Assembly: GCA_025698895.1 (NCBI GenBank)
Contig: JAILWO010000001.1
Coordinates: 124,001-188,000, forward strand
Direction of reading: 5' to 3'
Length of the DNA: 64,000 bases
Source of the DNA: Rhizobiaceae bacterium
GTDB lineage: Bacteria > Pseudomonadota > Alphaproteobacteria > Rhizobiales > Rhizobiaceae
Below the pieces are notes generated by a model that saw only the letters and a program-made list of their open reading frames with translations, was not told where the DNA came from and did no database searches. The translations under genes were made by a program, and so were the position numbers. This document shows positions 54,227 to 64,000 of the stretch, piece after piece. Within the stretch, counting starts at the first letter, position 1. Each line of letters starts with the position of its first letter.

Positions 54227-56153
54227 CGGCGCCCCCGGAGACCAGCGGATGGAGGCACCGCACCGCCCTGCCCGCGCCGATGGCGTCGAGCGCGATCTCG
54301 CCAGAGCGGCAGTCGTCCTGGACGCGCGGACAGCGGTCGGCGAAGGCGCAGCCCTCGGGCAAGCGGTCGATGGGCGGCGGATGGCCTTCGATCGGCGTGA
54401 TCCGGCGTCCCGGCTCCCCGAGCACCGGCACGCAGTCGATCAGGCCGCGCGTATAGGGATGGGCCGGCGCCGCGATGACGGCGTCGGTCGCCCCGGTTTC
54501 CACGATCCGGCCGGCATACATCACCGCCACCTGGTCGCAGATGGCCGACACGACGCCGAAATCATGGGTGATGAACAGGACGGCGGTCCCGCCCTCGTCC
54601 TGAAGACCGCGCATGAGCGACAGGATCCGCGCCTGAACGGTCACGTCGAGCGCGGTGGTCGGCTCGTCCGCGATGAGGATGGCGGGTTCGTTGGCCAGCG
54701 CCATCGCGATGCACACGCGCTGGCGCATGCCGCCGGACAGTTCATGCGGATAGGCGTCGAGCCGCGCGCGCGGATTGGGAATGCGGACCAGCGCCAGCAA
54801 CGCTGCTGCCCGGTCGCGCGCCTGGCGCCGGGAGAGCGGACGGTGCGCCCTGACCGCCTCGACGATCTGGTCGCCCACCCTGTGCAGCGGATGAAGCGAC
54901 GACAGCGGGTCCTGGAAGACATAAGCGACCGCCGCCCCGCGCAACTGGCGGATGCGCTCGTCGGGCAGGGCGAACAGGTCCTCTCCGTCCATCCGGGCCG
55001 CGCCGGCCGCGATGCGGCCCGGAGGGGTCGGCACCAGCCCCATGACCGACATGGCGGTGACGGATTTGCCCGATCCGGATTCGCCCACCAGCCCGAGGCA
55101 TTCGCCGCCGCGCAGCGCCAGGTCCACGCCGCCGACCGCGCGATGGACCCTGCCGCCGATATCGAACTCCGTCCTCAGGCCGACCACGTCGAGCGCCGCG
55201 TCGCGCTCGCGCGGCGCGGGCGCACCGGTCCGTCTAATGGCGGTGCGCGCCGAGGGCCGCGACAGCGCGCCGGAGCGAAGGCGCGGATCGAGCGCGTCGC
55301 GCACGCCGTCTCCCACCAGGTTGATGCTCATCACCAGCACGAAGATCAGAAGACCGGGCGCGATCGAGACATGCGGAGCGTTGAACAGGATCTTGCGCCC
55401 CTCGCCCAGCATCGAGCCGAGATCGGCCTGCGGCGGCTGCGCGCCAAGTCCCAGGAAGGAGAGGCCGGCGGTCTCCAGGATCATCCAGCCGACCGTGGTC
55501 GACATGGTGACGACGATGACGGGCATGACATTGGGCAGGATTTCGCCCGTCACGATCCGCAGGTTCGACTTGCCGGACAGGCGGGCGGCATCGACGAATT
55601 CGCGCCGCGCCAGCCCGAGCGTGACGCCACGAATGTTGCGCGCGAAGAAGGGGATGTTGACGACGGCGATCGCGTAGAGCGCGTTGACGAGGCCCGGCCC
55701 CAGCACCGCCACGATGGCCAGCGCCAGAAGGATGTAGGGAAAGGCCATGACCATGTCGATGCCGCGCATCAGGATGGAATCCGTCCATCCGCCGGCATAG
55801 CCGGCCGCAAGTCCGATGGCCGAGCCGAGGAGCGCCGCCACCAGCGTCGCGGAGATGCCCACGGCGAGGCTGACGCGCATGCCCCACACCAGCCTGGAAA
55901 GGATGTCGCGGCCGAGCGCATCGGTGCCGAGCAGATGGCCGACGCTCATGGGAAGCAGAAGCCGGTTGGCCGGTTCGGTGGCGTCCGGATCGGGCAGTGG
56001 CAGGATCGGCGCGGCCAGCGCGATCAGGACGAGGACCGCAAGGACACACATGCCGGCGAGGGCGAGCCGGTTGCGGGCGATCAGCCGCAGCGTGCCGGTG
56101 CGCCGCGGCGCCGCGCCCTCCACTGTTTCGGCCGGTGCCGCGGCGACCGCCAT
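54219..56153 (-). CDS. Fused peptide ABC permease (DppC) and ATPase (DppD)
   Basis: One 644-aa chain holds two normally separate subunits. Residues ~1-305 are the DppC-type permease with six helices, the [16 protein letters not shown] segment and the EAA loop (ARRE...[20 protein letters not shown], read in parts). Residues ~325-644 are the ATPase: Walker [65 protein letters not shown], and the C-terminal [14 protein letters not shown]. The start overlaps the upstream permease stop (TGATG). Such fusions are known but uncommon. Confidence 0.95.
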   Translation of the reverse strand: MAVAAAPAETVEGAAPRRTGTLRLIARNRLALAGMCVLAVLVLIALAAPILPLPDPDATEPANRLLLPMSVGHLLGTDALGRDILSRLVWGMRVSLAVGISATLVAALLGSAIGLAAGYAGGWTDSILMRGIDMVMAFPYILLALAIVAVLGPGLVNALYAIAVVNIPFFARNIRGVTLGLARREFVDAARLSGKSNLRIVTGEILPNVMPVIVVTMSTTVGWMILETAGLSFLGLGAQPPQADLGSMLGEGRKILFNAPHVSIAPGLLIFVLVMSINLVGDGVRDALDPRLRSGALSRPSARTAIRRTGAPAPRERDAALDVVGLRTEFDIGGRVHRAVGGVDLALRGGECLGLVGESGSGKSVTAMSVMGLVPTPPGRIAAGAARMDGEDLFALPDERIRQLRGAAVAYVFQDPLSSLHPLHRVGDQIVEAVRAHRPLSRRQARDRAAALLALVRIPNPRARLDAYPHELSGGMRQRVCIAMALANEPAILIADEPTTALDVTVQARILSLMRGLQDEGGTAVLFITHDFGVVSAICDQVAVMYAGRIVETGATDAVIAAPAHPYTRGLIDCVPVLGEPGRRITPIEGHPPPIDRLPEGCAFADRCPRVQDDCRSGEIALDAIGAGRAVRCLHPLVSGGADG

Positions 56154-57097
56154 CAGCGCAGCCTCGGATCGAGCAGCGTCTGGACGACGTCGGCCGCCAG
56201 GTTGAACAGCACATAGGCGGCCGCCACGACCAGAACGCCCCCCTGGACAAGCAGCAGGTCGCGCTGGGAGATGGCGTTGACCAGCATCGAGCCGATGCCC
56301 GGCCACTGGAACACGGTCTCGACATAGACCGCGCCACCGAGCACGAAACCGGCCTGAATGCCGATAACGGGAATGACCGCAACCAGGGCCGACATGAAGG
56401 CGTGGCGCAGGACGACCCGGCGCTCGGTCAGCCCCTTGGCGCGGGCGGTGCGGATATAATCCTGCCTGAGCACTTCCAGCATGGCGGTGCGCGTCAGCCG
56501 GGCGATCACGCCGGTTGCCACCACTGCCAGCGTGACCGCCGGCAGCACGAGATGGTGCAGGAGGTCGGGCAGGTCGCCGCCGCCATAGATCGCGTACATG
56601 CCGCTGGCCGGAAACAGCGCGAGCCTGACGGCGAAGAACAGGATGAGCAGCAGGCCGAGAAAGAAGGAGGGCGTGGAGATGCCGACCAGCACGGCGAGCG
56701 TGACCATGCGGTCCGTCCATCCGTACTGGCGCACGGCCGAAATCACGCCGGCGACAAGGCCGAGGATCGAGGCGAGCACCAGCGACGTGCCGGCCAGGAT
56801 AAGCGTGGCCGAGAAGCGCTCGGTCACCTCATCGAGCACCGGACGGTTGAGCGCGTAGGATCGGCCGAGATCGCCCTGGAACACATTGCCGAGCCAGATC
56901 AGATACTGCCGGGGCAAGGACCGGTCGAGGCCGAGATCGCGATTGAGGCGTTCGACATTTTCCGGCGTGGCGTAGGAGCCGAGAATGGCTGTGGCGGGAT
57001 CGCCCGGCACCAGGGCCATCATCGCGAAGACGATCAGCGACAGGCCGAACAGCACCGGGATCGCGGCGAGCAGCCGCCTTGCAACATAGGCGGCCAT
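56153..57097 (-). CDS. Peptide ABC transporter permease, DppB type
   Basis: This 314-aa protein starts YVARRLLAAIPVLFGLSLIVF, has the usual DppB features (MALVPGDPATAILG, RSYALNRPVLDEV) and the EAA motif (DYIRTARAKGLTERRVVLRHAF, around residues 215-236). Six membrane helices. It pairs with the DppC half of the fusion protein to form the channel for di- or oligopeptides or similar solutes. Confidence 0.94.
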   Translation of the reverse strand: MAAYVARRLLAAIPVLFGLSLIVFAMMALVPGDPATAILGSYATPENVERLNRDLGLDRSLPRQYLIWLGNVFQGDLGRSYALNRPVLDEVTERFSATLILAGTSLVLASILGLVAGVISAVRQYGWTDRMVTLAVLVGISTPSFFLGLLLILFFAVRLALFPASGMYAIYGGGDLPDLLHHLVLPAVTLAVVATGVIARLTRTAMLEVLRQDYIRTARAKGLTERRVVLRHAFMSALVAVIPVIGIQAGFVLGGAVYVETVFQWPGIGSMLVNAISQRDLLLVQGGVLVVAAAYVLFNLAADVVQTLLDPRLR

Positions 57098-57101
57098 GAC
57101 C

Positions 57102-57452
57102 TCACTCCACCATCCGGGCCAGCCGGCGCGGCGCGATCAGCGCATAGCTTGTGGCGATGCGGCGGGCCGCCTCGTCCCAGTCCGGCCCATTGTCCAGCCA
57201 CATGCCGATCCAGCCCTTGTGGCCGACATAGGGCGGACGGAAGAAGCGCTCGGGCGCGGCGGCCGTCAGCATCTCCTGCGAGCCGTCGGGCGCCTTCATC
57301 CATACCGAGATGCGGCCGTCGCCGCGCTTGACCATGGCGAAGATGCGCTCTTTGACCCTGAAGGTCGGATCGCCCCAGGCCTCTTTCTCGACCGCTTCCG
57401 GCAGGCCGAGGCAGATCTGCCGTACCCGTTGCCAGGCGTCCTCGCCGCTCAA
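57102..57452 (-). CDS. MmcQ/YjbR-like protein
   Basis: This 116-aa protein has the family pattern: LPEAVEKEAWGDPTFRVKERIFAMV, then RISVWMKAPDGSQEML, and GHKGWIGMWLDNGPDWDEA. The CyaY-like fold is thought to bind DNA or nucleotides. It overlaps the substrate-binding protein stop by 4 nt (ATGA) and is 4 nt before the permease, so it is inside the transporter operon, an odd place for it. No link to transport is known. Confidence 0.88.
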   Translation of the reverse strand: MSGEDAWQRVRQICLGLPEAVEKEAWGDPTFRVKERIFAMVKRGDGRISVWMKAPDGSQEMLTAAAPERFFRPPYVGHKGWIGMWLDNGPDWDEAARRIATSYALIAPRRLARMVE

Positions 57453-59005
57453 GGCTTGGCGACCTTGTGCAGCATCAGGAAGAAGGACGGCTGCAGCGCG
57501 AAACCCTGGACGTTCGCGCCGGTGACGGCGTTCTGCTTCCAGTTGGCGATAAAGGCCCAGGGCGCATCCTCATGCACGATCGCCTGCATCTCGCGATAGA
57601 GTTCGGCGCGGCGGTCGGAATCGGTCTCGACCCGCGCCCGCTCCAGGAGGTCATCCACCTCCTCATTTGAATAGTAGCCGGAATTGAAGCCGCCCTTGTC
57701 GGGCAGCGCGCCGCTGCGCAGGGTCAGATAGGGCAGCGTGTCCGGGTCGTTGGTCATCCAGGCCATCTCGGCCATGTCGGCCTTGCCCTCGAGACCCGGA
57801 TTCACCTCCGCCAGATAGGTGTTCCACTCATAGGTCTCGATCGTCACCGGCATGCCCACCTCCTTCAGATCGGCCTGGATGGCGGTGCCCATGGCGACCG
57901 GGTCGAGCATGCCCGAGCCGCCTTCGGTGACGTAGAAGGTCAGTTCCTCACCGTCATAGCCGGCTTCCTCGAGAAGTTGCCGGGCCCGTTCGGGATCGTG
58001 CGGATAGGGCTCGAGTTCGTCGTTGTAGGCCCAGGCGAAGGCGGGTGGGACGGGGCCCGCGGCCACCTCGGCCGTGCCCTGAAGCAGGTTCTCGGCGATC
58101 GCCTGCTTGTCGATGGCGTAGTTGACGGCCTGGCGCACCTTCCTGTCGGCGAACGGGCCCTCCTTCGTGTTCAGGATCAGGAACCATAGATGCGGGCCCG
58201 CCTGTTCGTGGACGGTGAAGTTGGGATCGTCGCGGAATTGGGCGAGGCTGTCCGGCGGCACCTCGACCATGATGTCGAGACCGCCCGACAGCATCTCGGC
58301 GACGCGCGTGTTTGCGTCGGTGATCGGCCGATAGACAAGAGCCTCGGGCGCCGGCGCGCCGTCCCAATAGTCGGGATTGCGGGTGAGAACGACGCGCGCG
58401 TTCGCCTCCCATCCCTCGAAGCGATAGGCGCCGGTGCCGACGGGATTGCGGCCGAACTCGCCGCCGTTCTCCTTCACCGCCGTCGGCGAGACGATGAGCC
58501 CGGTCGGATAGGCGAGATTCGACAGGAACGGCGCGAACGGTTCGGACAGGCTGAACTCGACCGTGTGGTCATCGACCACGGCGACCTCATCGACCGCGTC
58601 GAAGAAGAAGGCGAGCGGGAACGGGCCGGTGTCGTGATGGGGATGGTCCTCGTCGAGCATGCGGTCGAAATTGAACTTCACCGCCTCGGCGTCGAAAGGC
58701 GTGCCGTCGTGGAAGGTCACACCCTCGCGGAGCCTGAACGTGTAGGTCCTGCCGTCTTCCGACACCTCCCAGCTCTCGGCAAGCGACGGCTCGACCTCGA
58801 GCGTGCCGTCCTTGTAGCGGGTCAGCCCGTCATAGAGGTTGACGAGGATGCGGAAGTCGTTGGTCGCCGTAACGGCATGCGGATCGAGCGACTTGGGTTC
58901 GGCGATCTGGCCAATGACCAGGACGTTGGGCGGCGTCTGCGACAGCGCGGGCGCGGCGAAAACGGCCAGCGCTCCGGCCACCACCGCGGCCAGAAGACTC
59001 TTCAT
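57449..59005 (-). CDS. Peptide ABC transporter substrate-binding protein
   Basis: This 518-aa protein starts at MKSLLAAVVAGALAVFAAPALS after GAGGAGC; the 18 residues upstream in frame are rejected. It is a family-5 solute-binding protein: EPKSLDPHAVTATND, LAESWEVSEDGRTYTFRLREG, VTFHDGTPFDAEAVKFNFDR, NPVGTGAYRF, RKVRQAVNYAIDKQAI. It captures the solute in the periplasm. The exact ligand is unknown; similar proteins bind di-/oligopeptides, opines or glutathione. Confidence 0.93.
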   Translation of the reverse strand: MKSLLAAVVAGALAVFAAPALSQTPPNVLVIGQIAEPKSLDPHAVTATNDFRILVNLYDGLTRYKDGTLEVEPSLAESWEVSEDGRTYTFRLREGVTFHDGTPFDAEAVKFNFDRMLDEDHPHHDTGPFPLAFFFDAVDEVAVVDDHTVEFSLSEPFAPFLSNLAYPTGLIVSPTAVKENGGEFGRNPVGTGAYRFEGWEANARVVLTRNPDYWDGAPAPEALVYRPITDANTRVAEMLSGGLDIMVEVPPDSLAQFRDDPNFTVHEQAGPHLWFLILNTKEGPFADRKVRQAVNYAIDKQAIAENLLQGTAEVAAGPVPPAFAWAYNDELEPYPHDPERARQLLEEAGYDGEELTFYVTEGGSGMLDPVAMGTAIQADLKEVGMPVTIETYEWNTYLAEVNPGLEGKADMAEMAWMTNDPDTLPYLTLRSGALPDKGGFNSGYYSNEEVDDLLERARVETDSDRRAELYREMQAIVHEDAPWAFIANWKQNAVTGANVQGFALQPSFFLMLHKVAKP

Positions 59006-59180
59006 GGAAAGCTCCTCGGTGGATCGCCCCCGACTTAACAGGTTCAATATGGCGATCACAAGAATTGGCGGCGAACAATCGGGCCCGGTCGGCCGGAAAG
59101 CGGCGCTGTCAGATCGGATTTGGAGCCATGTCCGCCGGCAATAGCCGCTTGCGGCGGCAAGCCTCGCAACGCCGGGGCGG

Positions 59181-60479
59181 CTAACCGATCAGCCTCAGCA
59201 TCTGGACCGCCTTGATGAACAGCGCGTCCATCGCCTCGGCGATGCCCTCTCCCGGGCCGACTTCGAAGAACAGGCCGGGCGTGGCGCATGATTTCATGCG
59301 CCCGGATATCTCGCCCTGGAAAGGGGCGATCCAGCTCATGTACCAGTCGTTGGAAGGGACCGGCAGATAGCGCGTATAGAGCACGGCGATCTTGATGCCG
59401 CGCGCCTTGACCGCCTCGCAGACCGCCGGATTGATCGGCTCCTGGCAGCGGCCCTTGGTCGTGGGCTTGGTGCAGGTGCCGGGCTTATAGCTGTCATTGA
59501 CACCGTCGGAGACGAAGAAGACCACCTTCTGCGGTTCGGCACCGTTCAACCCGGAGCCGGGCTTGGGGACCAGCGCGTTCAAAGCCTGGAAAGTGGCCTG
59601 AAAATCCGTCTGCTGATCATTGTCGTAACCCTGCTTCGGGATCGTCATCAGCTTGAGATCGTTCGTCGCATTCGCGACCTGGTCCATATTGGACGACAGG
59701 GCGGCGACCTGGGTGAGGCCCAGCTTGGTCGCATCCTTTCCGAAGGAGAACACGGCCATGCGGAACTGGTGCAGCCAGGTGCGGACCTCCTCGGCGCGCG
59801 CGGTCAGCTTCTGCGTCGCCTCGCGCACGACGTCGATGCGCAGCGCGACACCAAGATCGACCGCGTCGTGGTAGGTGTCGTCCTTGCCGTTGGTGGCATG
59901 ACAGGCGAAGGCGCAGCCGAGATGGGTTTCGAGCGTCTTGATGCCTTCGGTCGTGGCCGCCAGCCCCATCGAGGGCGTGTTGTCGAGCAGCATGTAGAAA
60001 TCGACCGCCGCGTTGGTCTGGATCGCGGCCTGAGCCTTGCCCGAGATCGGAACCGAATCCAGGTTGAGAATCCCCCCGAAGAACAAGGAGACATTGGCAC
60101 GGTAGGTGAGGCTGGAAACGATGCGGTGGTTTTCCTTGCGCACGTCGGCCGTGACGTGATCGAAGCTGACCTTTCCCTCATCCAGGAAGTTGGCGGTGAA
60201 GAAGGCTTCCACGTCTTGCTCGCCCTGGGGCAGAGGTCCGATGCCGGGCATATTGAAGGCCGCCTCTCGCGCCGGCGTGCCATCGGCGATCGCCGCCAGG
60301 ACGGCCGCGTCGGCTGCATTGGCCATGCGCGTCTTGTATTCGAGGATGCGCGCGACATCGACCGCCGTCGCGACCGACAGAAGAACAGGCAGCGACGCGA
60401 TCGTGGTCATCATCGCGAAATTGCCGCGCCTGTTTCGCCAGAACCGCGCCAGCCGCGCTGACAGTTTCTCCCGTGCCAT
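59181..60479 (-). CDS. TadE/TadG-like pilus-associated protein with von Willebrand domain
   Basis: This 432-aa protein has the TadE/G N-terminus (RFWRNRRGNFAMMTTIASLPVLLSVATAVDVAR), one membrane anchor, and a VWA-like domain with DNTPSMGLAAT (the metal-site DxSxS region is DNTPS), RIDVVREA and VVFFVSDGVND. Paired Cys residues (CAFACHATNG; CTKPTTKGRC) suggest periplasmic disulfides. In tad loci such proteins help pilus assembly; here it stands alone. Isolated copies are common in Rhizobiales. Confidence 0.9.
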   Translation of the reverse strand: MAREKLSARLARFWRNRRGNFAMMTTIASLPVLLSVATAVDVARILEYKTRMANAADAAVLAAIADGTPAREAAFNMPGIGPLPQGEQDVEAFFTANFLDEGKVSFDHVTADVRKENHRIVSSLTYRANVSLFFGGILNLDSVPISGKAQAAIQTNAAVDFYMLLDNTPSMGLAATTEGIKTLETHLGCAFACHATNGKDDTYHDAVDLGVALRIDVVREATQKLTARAEEVRTWLHQFRMAVFSFGKDATKLGLTQVAALSSNMDQVANATNDLKLMTIPKQGYDNDQQTDFQATFQALNALVPKPGSGLNGAEPQKVVFFVSDGVNDSYKPGTCTKPTTKGRCQEPINPAVCEAVKARGIKIAVLYTRYLPVPSNDWYMSWIAPFQGEISGRMKSCATPGLFFEVGPGEGIAEAMDALFIKAVQMLRLIG

Positions 60480-60848
60480 ACCCGCACACCCCCACAGATG
60501 ATCAGGACGCTATAAAGCAAAGTCATTTCCACGCGATTAAGCCATCCGAGGACTTGAACCGGAGCGTCAGCAGCCGAAGACGGCGAGCCATCGACAGGCC
60601 GACGAGCGGATGCGCGGCGCACGACCAGGTGCCTTCCGGAAGCCCGCGCGAAATCACGCTTTGTTTCCTGCCATCAATCCTGAACGCCACCCGCGTGACC
60701 CAACTTGCGTTGGCGCGCCGCACCGCTAACTGGTAGCTTCGATTTCCGGCCAGGCCCGGCTGCGCGGTGCATGGCAGGAGACCGGAACAGACCCGGATTG
60801 GTTTCGCGGCGCGGTTCGGCAACGATCGCGGATCGGATTGATTTGTAG
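60480..60848. other. Intergenic region between tadG-like gene and ndvB
   Basis: About 370 bp between divergently placed starts, so it should hold promoters for both. A minus-strand frame at 60523-60822 is not convincing (no family, no ribosome binding site). No hairpin or promoter could be pinned down. Confidence 0.4.
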
Positions 60849-63800
60849 ATGAATGTTCAGACTTCGCCGGACAGGCTCAAAGCAAGCCGTCCAGGCGCCC
60901 CGGACCAGGCCAGGCCGCAACCCGCGGAACAACCCCGCCAGCGCGAGGCACGCCATCACCTGCCGCCCAAGGCCGACGAGCCCATCCGCGGCCCCTTCCT
61001 CCCGGTCGATCGGCTGAAGGCGCTGGGCGCCAAGATCGGACTCGAAGAGGCATGCGGCGAACCGGGTCTGCGGCCGTTCGATCCGCAGGCGCGCAACCGC
61101 GACAATGCCGGCAGCATCTCCGCCGTCTATCACGCCACCAACAGGGCGCAGGCGATGGGGGAGTCGATCACGCCGGCCGCGCAATGGCTGCTCGACAACC
61201 ACTACCTGGTGGAAGAGACGATCCACCAGATCAGGCGCGACCTGCCGCGCCGCTTCTACCGCCAGCTTCCGCTGATCGACGGCCCGGACGGGCAGAAGGT
61301 ACCGCGCGCGCTGGCACTGGCCTGGGCCTATGTCGCGCATACCGACAGCGCGTTCTCGCAGGAGACCTTCGCCGCCATCGTCGAGGGATACCAGATGGTC
61401 CATCCGCTGAAGATCGGCGAATTGTGGGCCCTGCCGTCGCTGCTGCGTTTCGTGCTGGTGGAGAACCTGCGCCGGCTGGCACTGCGCGTCGATCGTTCCA
61501 GGCGCATGCGCAACATCGCCAACGACGTGGCCGACCGCGTGCTGGCGGAGGATCGCTACGACGAACGGGCCCGGATCCTCGACGACTATGTGCCCCACAC
61601 GGGCGACAGCGCTTTCGCCACGCAGCTTCTCTACCGGCTCAGGGACGGCTCGCAGAACGCTGGTCGCGCGCTCGAATGGCTGGAGCGCGAACTGGAGAAG
61701 GAAGGCGGCGACGCCGAGCTCGCCACCATGGCCGAGCACCAGACGCAATCGTCCGGCAACGTCACCACCGGCAATATCATCCGCGGCCTGCGCGCCATCA
61801 ACGACGCCGAATGGACCGAATGGTTCGAGCGCATCTCCAGGGTCGACGCGCTGCTGCGCGAGAGGTCGAATTTCGCCGCGCTCGATTTTCCCTCGCGCGA
61901 CTACTACCGCACCGAAATCGAGGACCTCGCCCTGCGTTCGAGGCACGGCGAGGTCGAGGTCACGCAACGTGCCCTGGAGATGGCGGAAGCGACGCCCGAA
62001 GGCGGGGATGCCGATGTCGGCTTCCTTCTGGTCGGGTCGCGCCGGCGAGAGCTGGAGAAGGCGATCGGCTTCAAGCCGGGGCCGGGAAGGCGCTTCTATC
62101 GCGCGTACCGGCGGCTCGGCTGGCTGGCCGTGGCCGCGCCGATCGCCGCCATAACGCTGATCTTCCTGCTGATCGCCGGCGTCGCGTTTCGCGCCTCGGA
62201 CCTGTCGGGCTGGACGATCGCGGCCATGCTGCTCCTGTTCGCCCTGCCGGCCGCCGAAGGCGCGACGGGTCTGTTCAACACGATCGTGATGCTGTTCCTG
62301 AAGCCGAGCAAGCTGGTCGGCTACGAGTTCGCCGACGGACTGCCCGCCGAGGCACGCACGCTGGTTGTGATGCCGACGCTGATCGGCTCCCGCGACGACG
62401 TGGAGGAAGCGGTCCGCAACATCGAGGTCCACCACCTCGCCAACATACGCGGCGCGATCCACTACGCCATTCTGTCGGACTGGCCCGACAGCCCTGTCGA
62501 GCAAACCGAAGCGGATCTCGAGCTGCTCGACTTCGCGCGCGAGCGCATCGCCGAGCTGAACAGCCGGCATCCGGGCGATTCCGGCTTCGCGCGCTTCCAT
62601 CTCCTGCACCGGCGCCGGCTGTGGAACGATTGCGAAGGCTCGTGGATGGGCTGGGAGCGCAAGCGCGGAAAGCTGCACGAGCTCAACCTGATCCTGCGCG
62701 GCGACAGCGACACCACCTTCCTGCCACCCGACAGCCCCCTGCCCGAGGGCGTCGTCCACGTGATGACGCTGGACGCCGACACGCGTATGACCCGCGACGC
62801 GGTGGTGAGGCTCGCCGGCAAGATCTGCCACCCGCTCAACCGGCCGCGCATCGACCCTGTCCGGCGCCGCGTGACCGGCGGCTACACGATCCTGCAGCCG
62901 CGCGTGACCGCCTCGCTGACCACCGGCGACGAGGCGTCTTTCTTCCAGCGGGTCTTCTCGTCGAACCGGGGGCTGGACCCCTATGTGTTCACGGTTTCCG
63001 ACGTCTACCAGGACATTTTTGGCGACGGCACCTTCACCGGCAAAGGGCTTTACCATGTCGACGCGATGGAGGCAGCACTTGCCGGCCGCATCGCGGAGAA
63101 CACCGTTCTCAGCCACGACCTGCTGGAAGGGGCGCTGTCGCGCGCGGCGCTGGTGACGGATGTCGAACTCGTCGAGGATTACCCGACCCGCTATGCGGTC
63201 GACGCCTCACGCCAGCATCGCTGGACGCGCGGCGACTGGCAGCTTCTGCCGATCATCTTCGAGCGTTCGATGGGCATTCCGCCGCTCTCGCGCTGGAAGA
63301 TGCTGGACAATCTGCGGCGCTCGCTGACCCCTGTCTTCTGGGTTGGCGCGTCGATCGCCGGCTGGACGCTGCTGCCCTTTCCCGAAAGCGCGATCTGGCA
63401 GTTCTTCCTGATCCTGTCGCTGTTCGTCGCGCCGACCTTCGACATTCTCGCCTCGATCGTGCCGCGCAGCCGCGAGATCACGCCGCGCGGCCATGTCTTC
63501 GCCTTCCTGCGTGACGTGGCCATAGGCACGGCCCAGGTCGTGGTGCGCATCGTGCTGATCGCCCACAATGCCTGGCTGATGGGCGACGCGATCGCGCGCA
63601 CGCTCTATCGCGTCTATGTCAGCCGCCGGCGACTGCTCGAATGGCGCACCGCCTCGCAGGCAACCAAGGGCTCGGTCAATTCGATCGAAGGCTACTACAA
63701 GATGATGTGGGGGTCGCCGGCGATCGCCGCGATCGGCGTGGCGATCCCGCTCGCGGCCGGCTCCGAAAGCATCCTCGCTGCGCTTGTCTTCGGCATCGTC

Positions 63801-64000
63801 TGGGCCGCGGCGCCTGCCTTCGCCTGGATCATCAGCCGCTCGGCCGTCACCGAGGAGCGGCTCGTCGTGACGGAGGAGGAGACGGCGCTGCTGCGCACCC
63901 ATGCCAGGCGCACATGGCTCTATTTCGAGACCTTCGTCACGGAAGAGCACAACCACCTGCCGCCCGACAATTTCCAGGAAACGCCCCAGCCCGTCGTCGC
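60849..64000 (+). CDS. ndvB: Cyclic beta-1,2-glucan synthase, N-terminal part
   Basis: The frame from ATG 60849 is open to the window edge (1050 codons of a protein normally ~2800). It begins with a Pro/Arg-rich lead, then the conserved N-terminal region (FDPQARNRDNAGSISAVYHA, LLDNHYLVEETIHQIRRDLP, VAHTDSAFSQETF), membrane helices (WLAVAAPIAAITLIFLLIAG) and a family-84-type glycosyltransferase domain (TLDADTRM, DQ-x-RW equivalent RQHRWTRGDWQLLP). The end reaches EEHNHLPPDNFQE. The enzyme makes cyclic glucans for the periplasm and for plant or host interaction. No clear Shine-Dalgarno precedes the ATG, so the start is provisional. Confidence 0.93.
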   Translation, partial: MNVQTSPDRLKASRPGAPDQARPQPAEQPRQREARHHLPPKADEPIRGPFLPVDRLKALGAKIGLEEACGEPGLRPFDPQARNRDNAGSISAVYHATNRAQAMGESITPAAQWLLDNHYLVEETIHQIRRDLPRRFYRQLPLIDGPDGQKVPRALALAWAYVAHTDSAFSQETFAAIVEGYQMVHPLKIGELWALPSLLRFVLVENLRRLALRVDRSRRMRNIANDVADRVLAEDRYDERARILDDYVPHTGDSAFATQLLYRLRDGSQNAGRALEWLERELEKEGGDAELATMAEHQTQSSGNVTTGNIIRGLRAINDAEWTEWFERISRVDALLRERSNFAALDFPSRDYYRTEIEDLALRSRHGEVEVTQRALEMAEATPEGGDADVGFLLVGSRRRELEKAIGFKPGPGRRFYRAYRRLGWLAVAAPIAAITLIFLLIAGVAFRASDLSGWTIAAMLLLFALPAAEGATGLFNTIVMLFLKPSKLVGYEFADGLPAEARTLVVMPTLIGSRDDVEEAVRNIEVHHLANIRGAIHYAILSDWPDSPVEQTEADLELLDFARERIAELNSRHPGDSGFARFHLLHRRRLWNDCEGSWMGWERKRGKLHELNLILRGDSDTTFLPPDSPLPEGVVHVMTLDADTRMTRDAVVRLAGKICHPLNRPRIDPVRRRVTGGYTILQPRVTASLTTGDEASFFQRVFSSNRGLDPYVFTVSDVYQDIFGDGTFTGKGLYHVDAMEAALAGRIAENTVLSHDLLEGALSRAALVTDVELVEDYPTRYAVDASRQHRWTRGDWQLLPIIFERSMGIPPLSRWKMLDNLRRSLTPVFWVGASIAGWTLLPFPESAIWQFFLILSLFVAPTFDILASIVPRSREITPRGHVFAFLRDVAIGTAQVVVRIVLIAHNAWLMGDAIARTLYRVYVSRRRLLEWRTASQATKGSVNSIEGYYKMMWGSPAIAAIGVAIPLAAGSESILAALVFGIVWAAAPAFAWIISRSAVTEERLVVTEEETALLRTHARRTWLYFETFVTEEHNHLPPDNFQETPQPVV

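Noticed and set aside
53808..56216. 802-codon plus-strand frame
   Set aside because: Antisense to the peptide transporter ATPase and permease genes, which carry all expected motifs.
60523..60822. Possible 99-aa minus-strand gene
   Set aside because: No ribosome binding site, no family resemblance, and it lies in a likely promoter region.
60726..63116. 796-codon minus-strand frame
   Set aside because: Antisense to ndvB, no recognisable domain, His/Arg/Val-rich shadow composition.
61052..63514. 820-codon plus-strand frame rich in Arg, Pro and Ala
   Set aside because: It overlaps ndvB in another frame; ndvB has clear family sequence throughout, and the alternative is compositional shadow of GC-rich codons.

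Overview
The window is high-GC chromosomal DNA from an alphaproteobacterium, most likely of the order Hyphomicrobiales (Rhizobiales). This rests on the joint presence of a cyclic beta-1,2-glucan synthase (ndvB), CpdR, MucR, a candidate MmgR/alpha-r8-type small RNA, an HWE-family histidine kinase and a Rhizobiales-style histidinol phosphatase. Genus and species cannot be fixed from the sequence alone.

Left chromosomal part (1-17.6 kb): the 3' part of gltB and complete gltD, with a vapBC toxin-antitoxin pair inserted between them; a small membrane protein and ferrochelatase hemH; a 5'-nucleotidase fused to LysM; an SPFH/band-7 protein; a four-gene bufferin (copper-binding RiPP) operon bufA1-bufB-bufC-bufD; an Hsp20 chaperone; an alpha/beta hydrolase; hisN; a likely small RNA gene; an N-formylglutamate amidohydrolase; cpdR; and tRNA-Val(GAC).

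Island (17,628-53,205): the 3' end of tRNA-Val(GAC) is repeated as a perfect 49-bp direct repeat at 17,579-17,627 and 53,157-53,205. The 35.6 kb between them has a tyrosine integrase and a helix-turn-helix excisionase-like gene at its right end. It looks like an integrative element, partly decayed. Cargo from left to right: a three-gene PLP-enzyme operon (cupin, CysK-like, decarboxylase) with a divergent CadC-like regulator; a tyrosine recombinase lacking a catalytic arginine; a long copper-handling operon (DUF302, DUF305, DUF411, a 35-aa membrane peptide, CusF-like, cupredoxin, multicopper oxidase, TolC-type outer membrane factor, lipoprotein, His/Cys-rich secreted protein, CueR-type regulator) headed by an internally deleted CopA ATPase; a divergent CopZ; mucR; a broken kaiC-like gene and an IS3 remnant; a TerC protein; a signalling region (response regulator-GGDEF, hybrid kinase, PorA/DUF3068-like envelope protein, two single-domain response regulators, an EAL protein, an HWE kinase); several decayed genes (fasciclin, DUF6894, resolvase); and a fragment resembling a large phage virion protein.

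Right chromosomal part (53.2-64 kb): a dipeptide-type ABC transporter operon (substrate-binding protein, MmcQ/YjbR-like protein, permease, a natural permease-ATPase fusion, second ATPase), a TadE/TadG-like pilus-associated protein, and the first ~1050 codons of ndvB, which runs off the window.

Taken together, copper is handled twice: a resident bufferin operon sits on the core chromosome, while an acquired island supplies periplasmic oxidation, binding and outer-membrane components. The island's CopA lacks its transport core and phosphorylation site, so the acquired system appears to work without its own inner-membrane copper pump, or to depend on one encoded elsewhere. No CRISPR array, rRNA operon or origin was seen.
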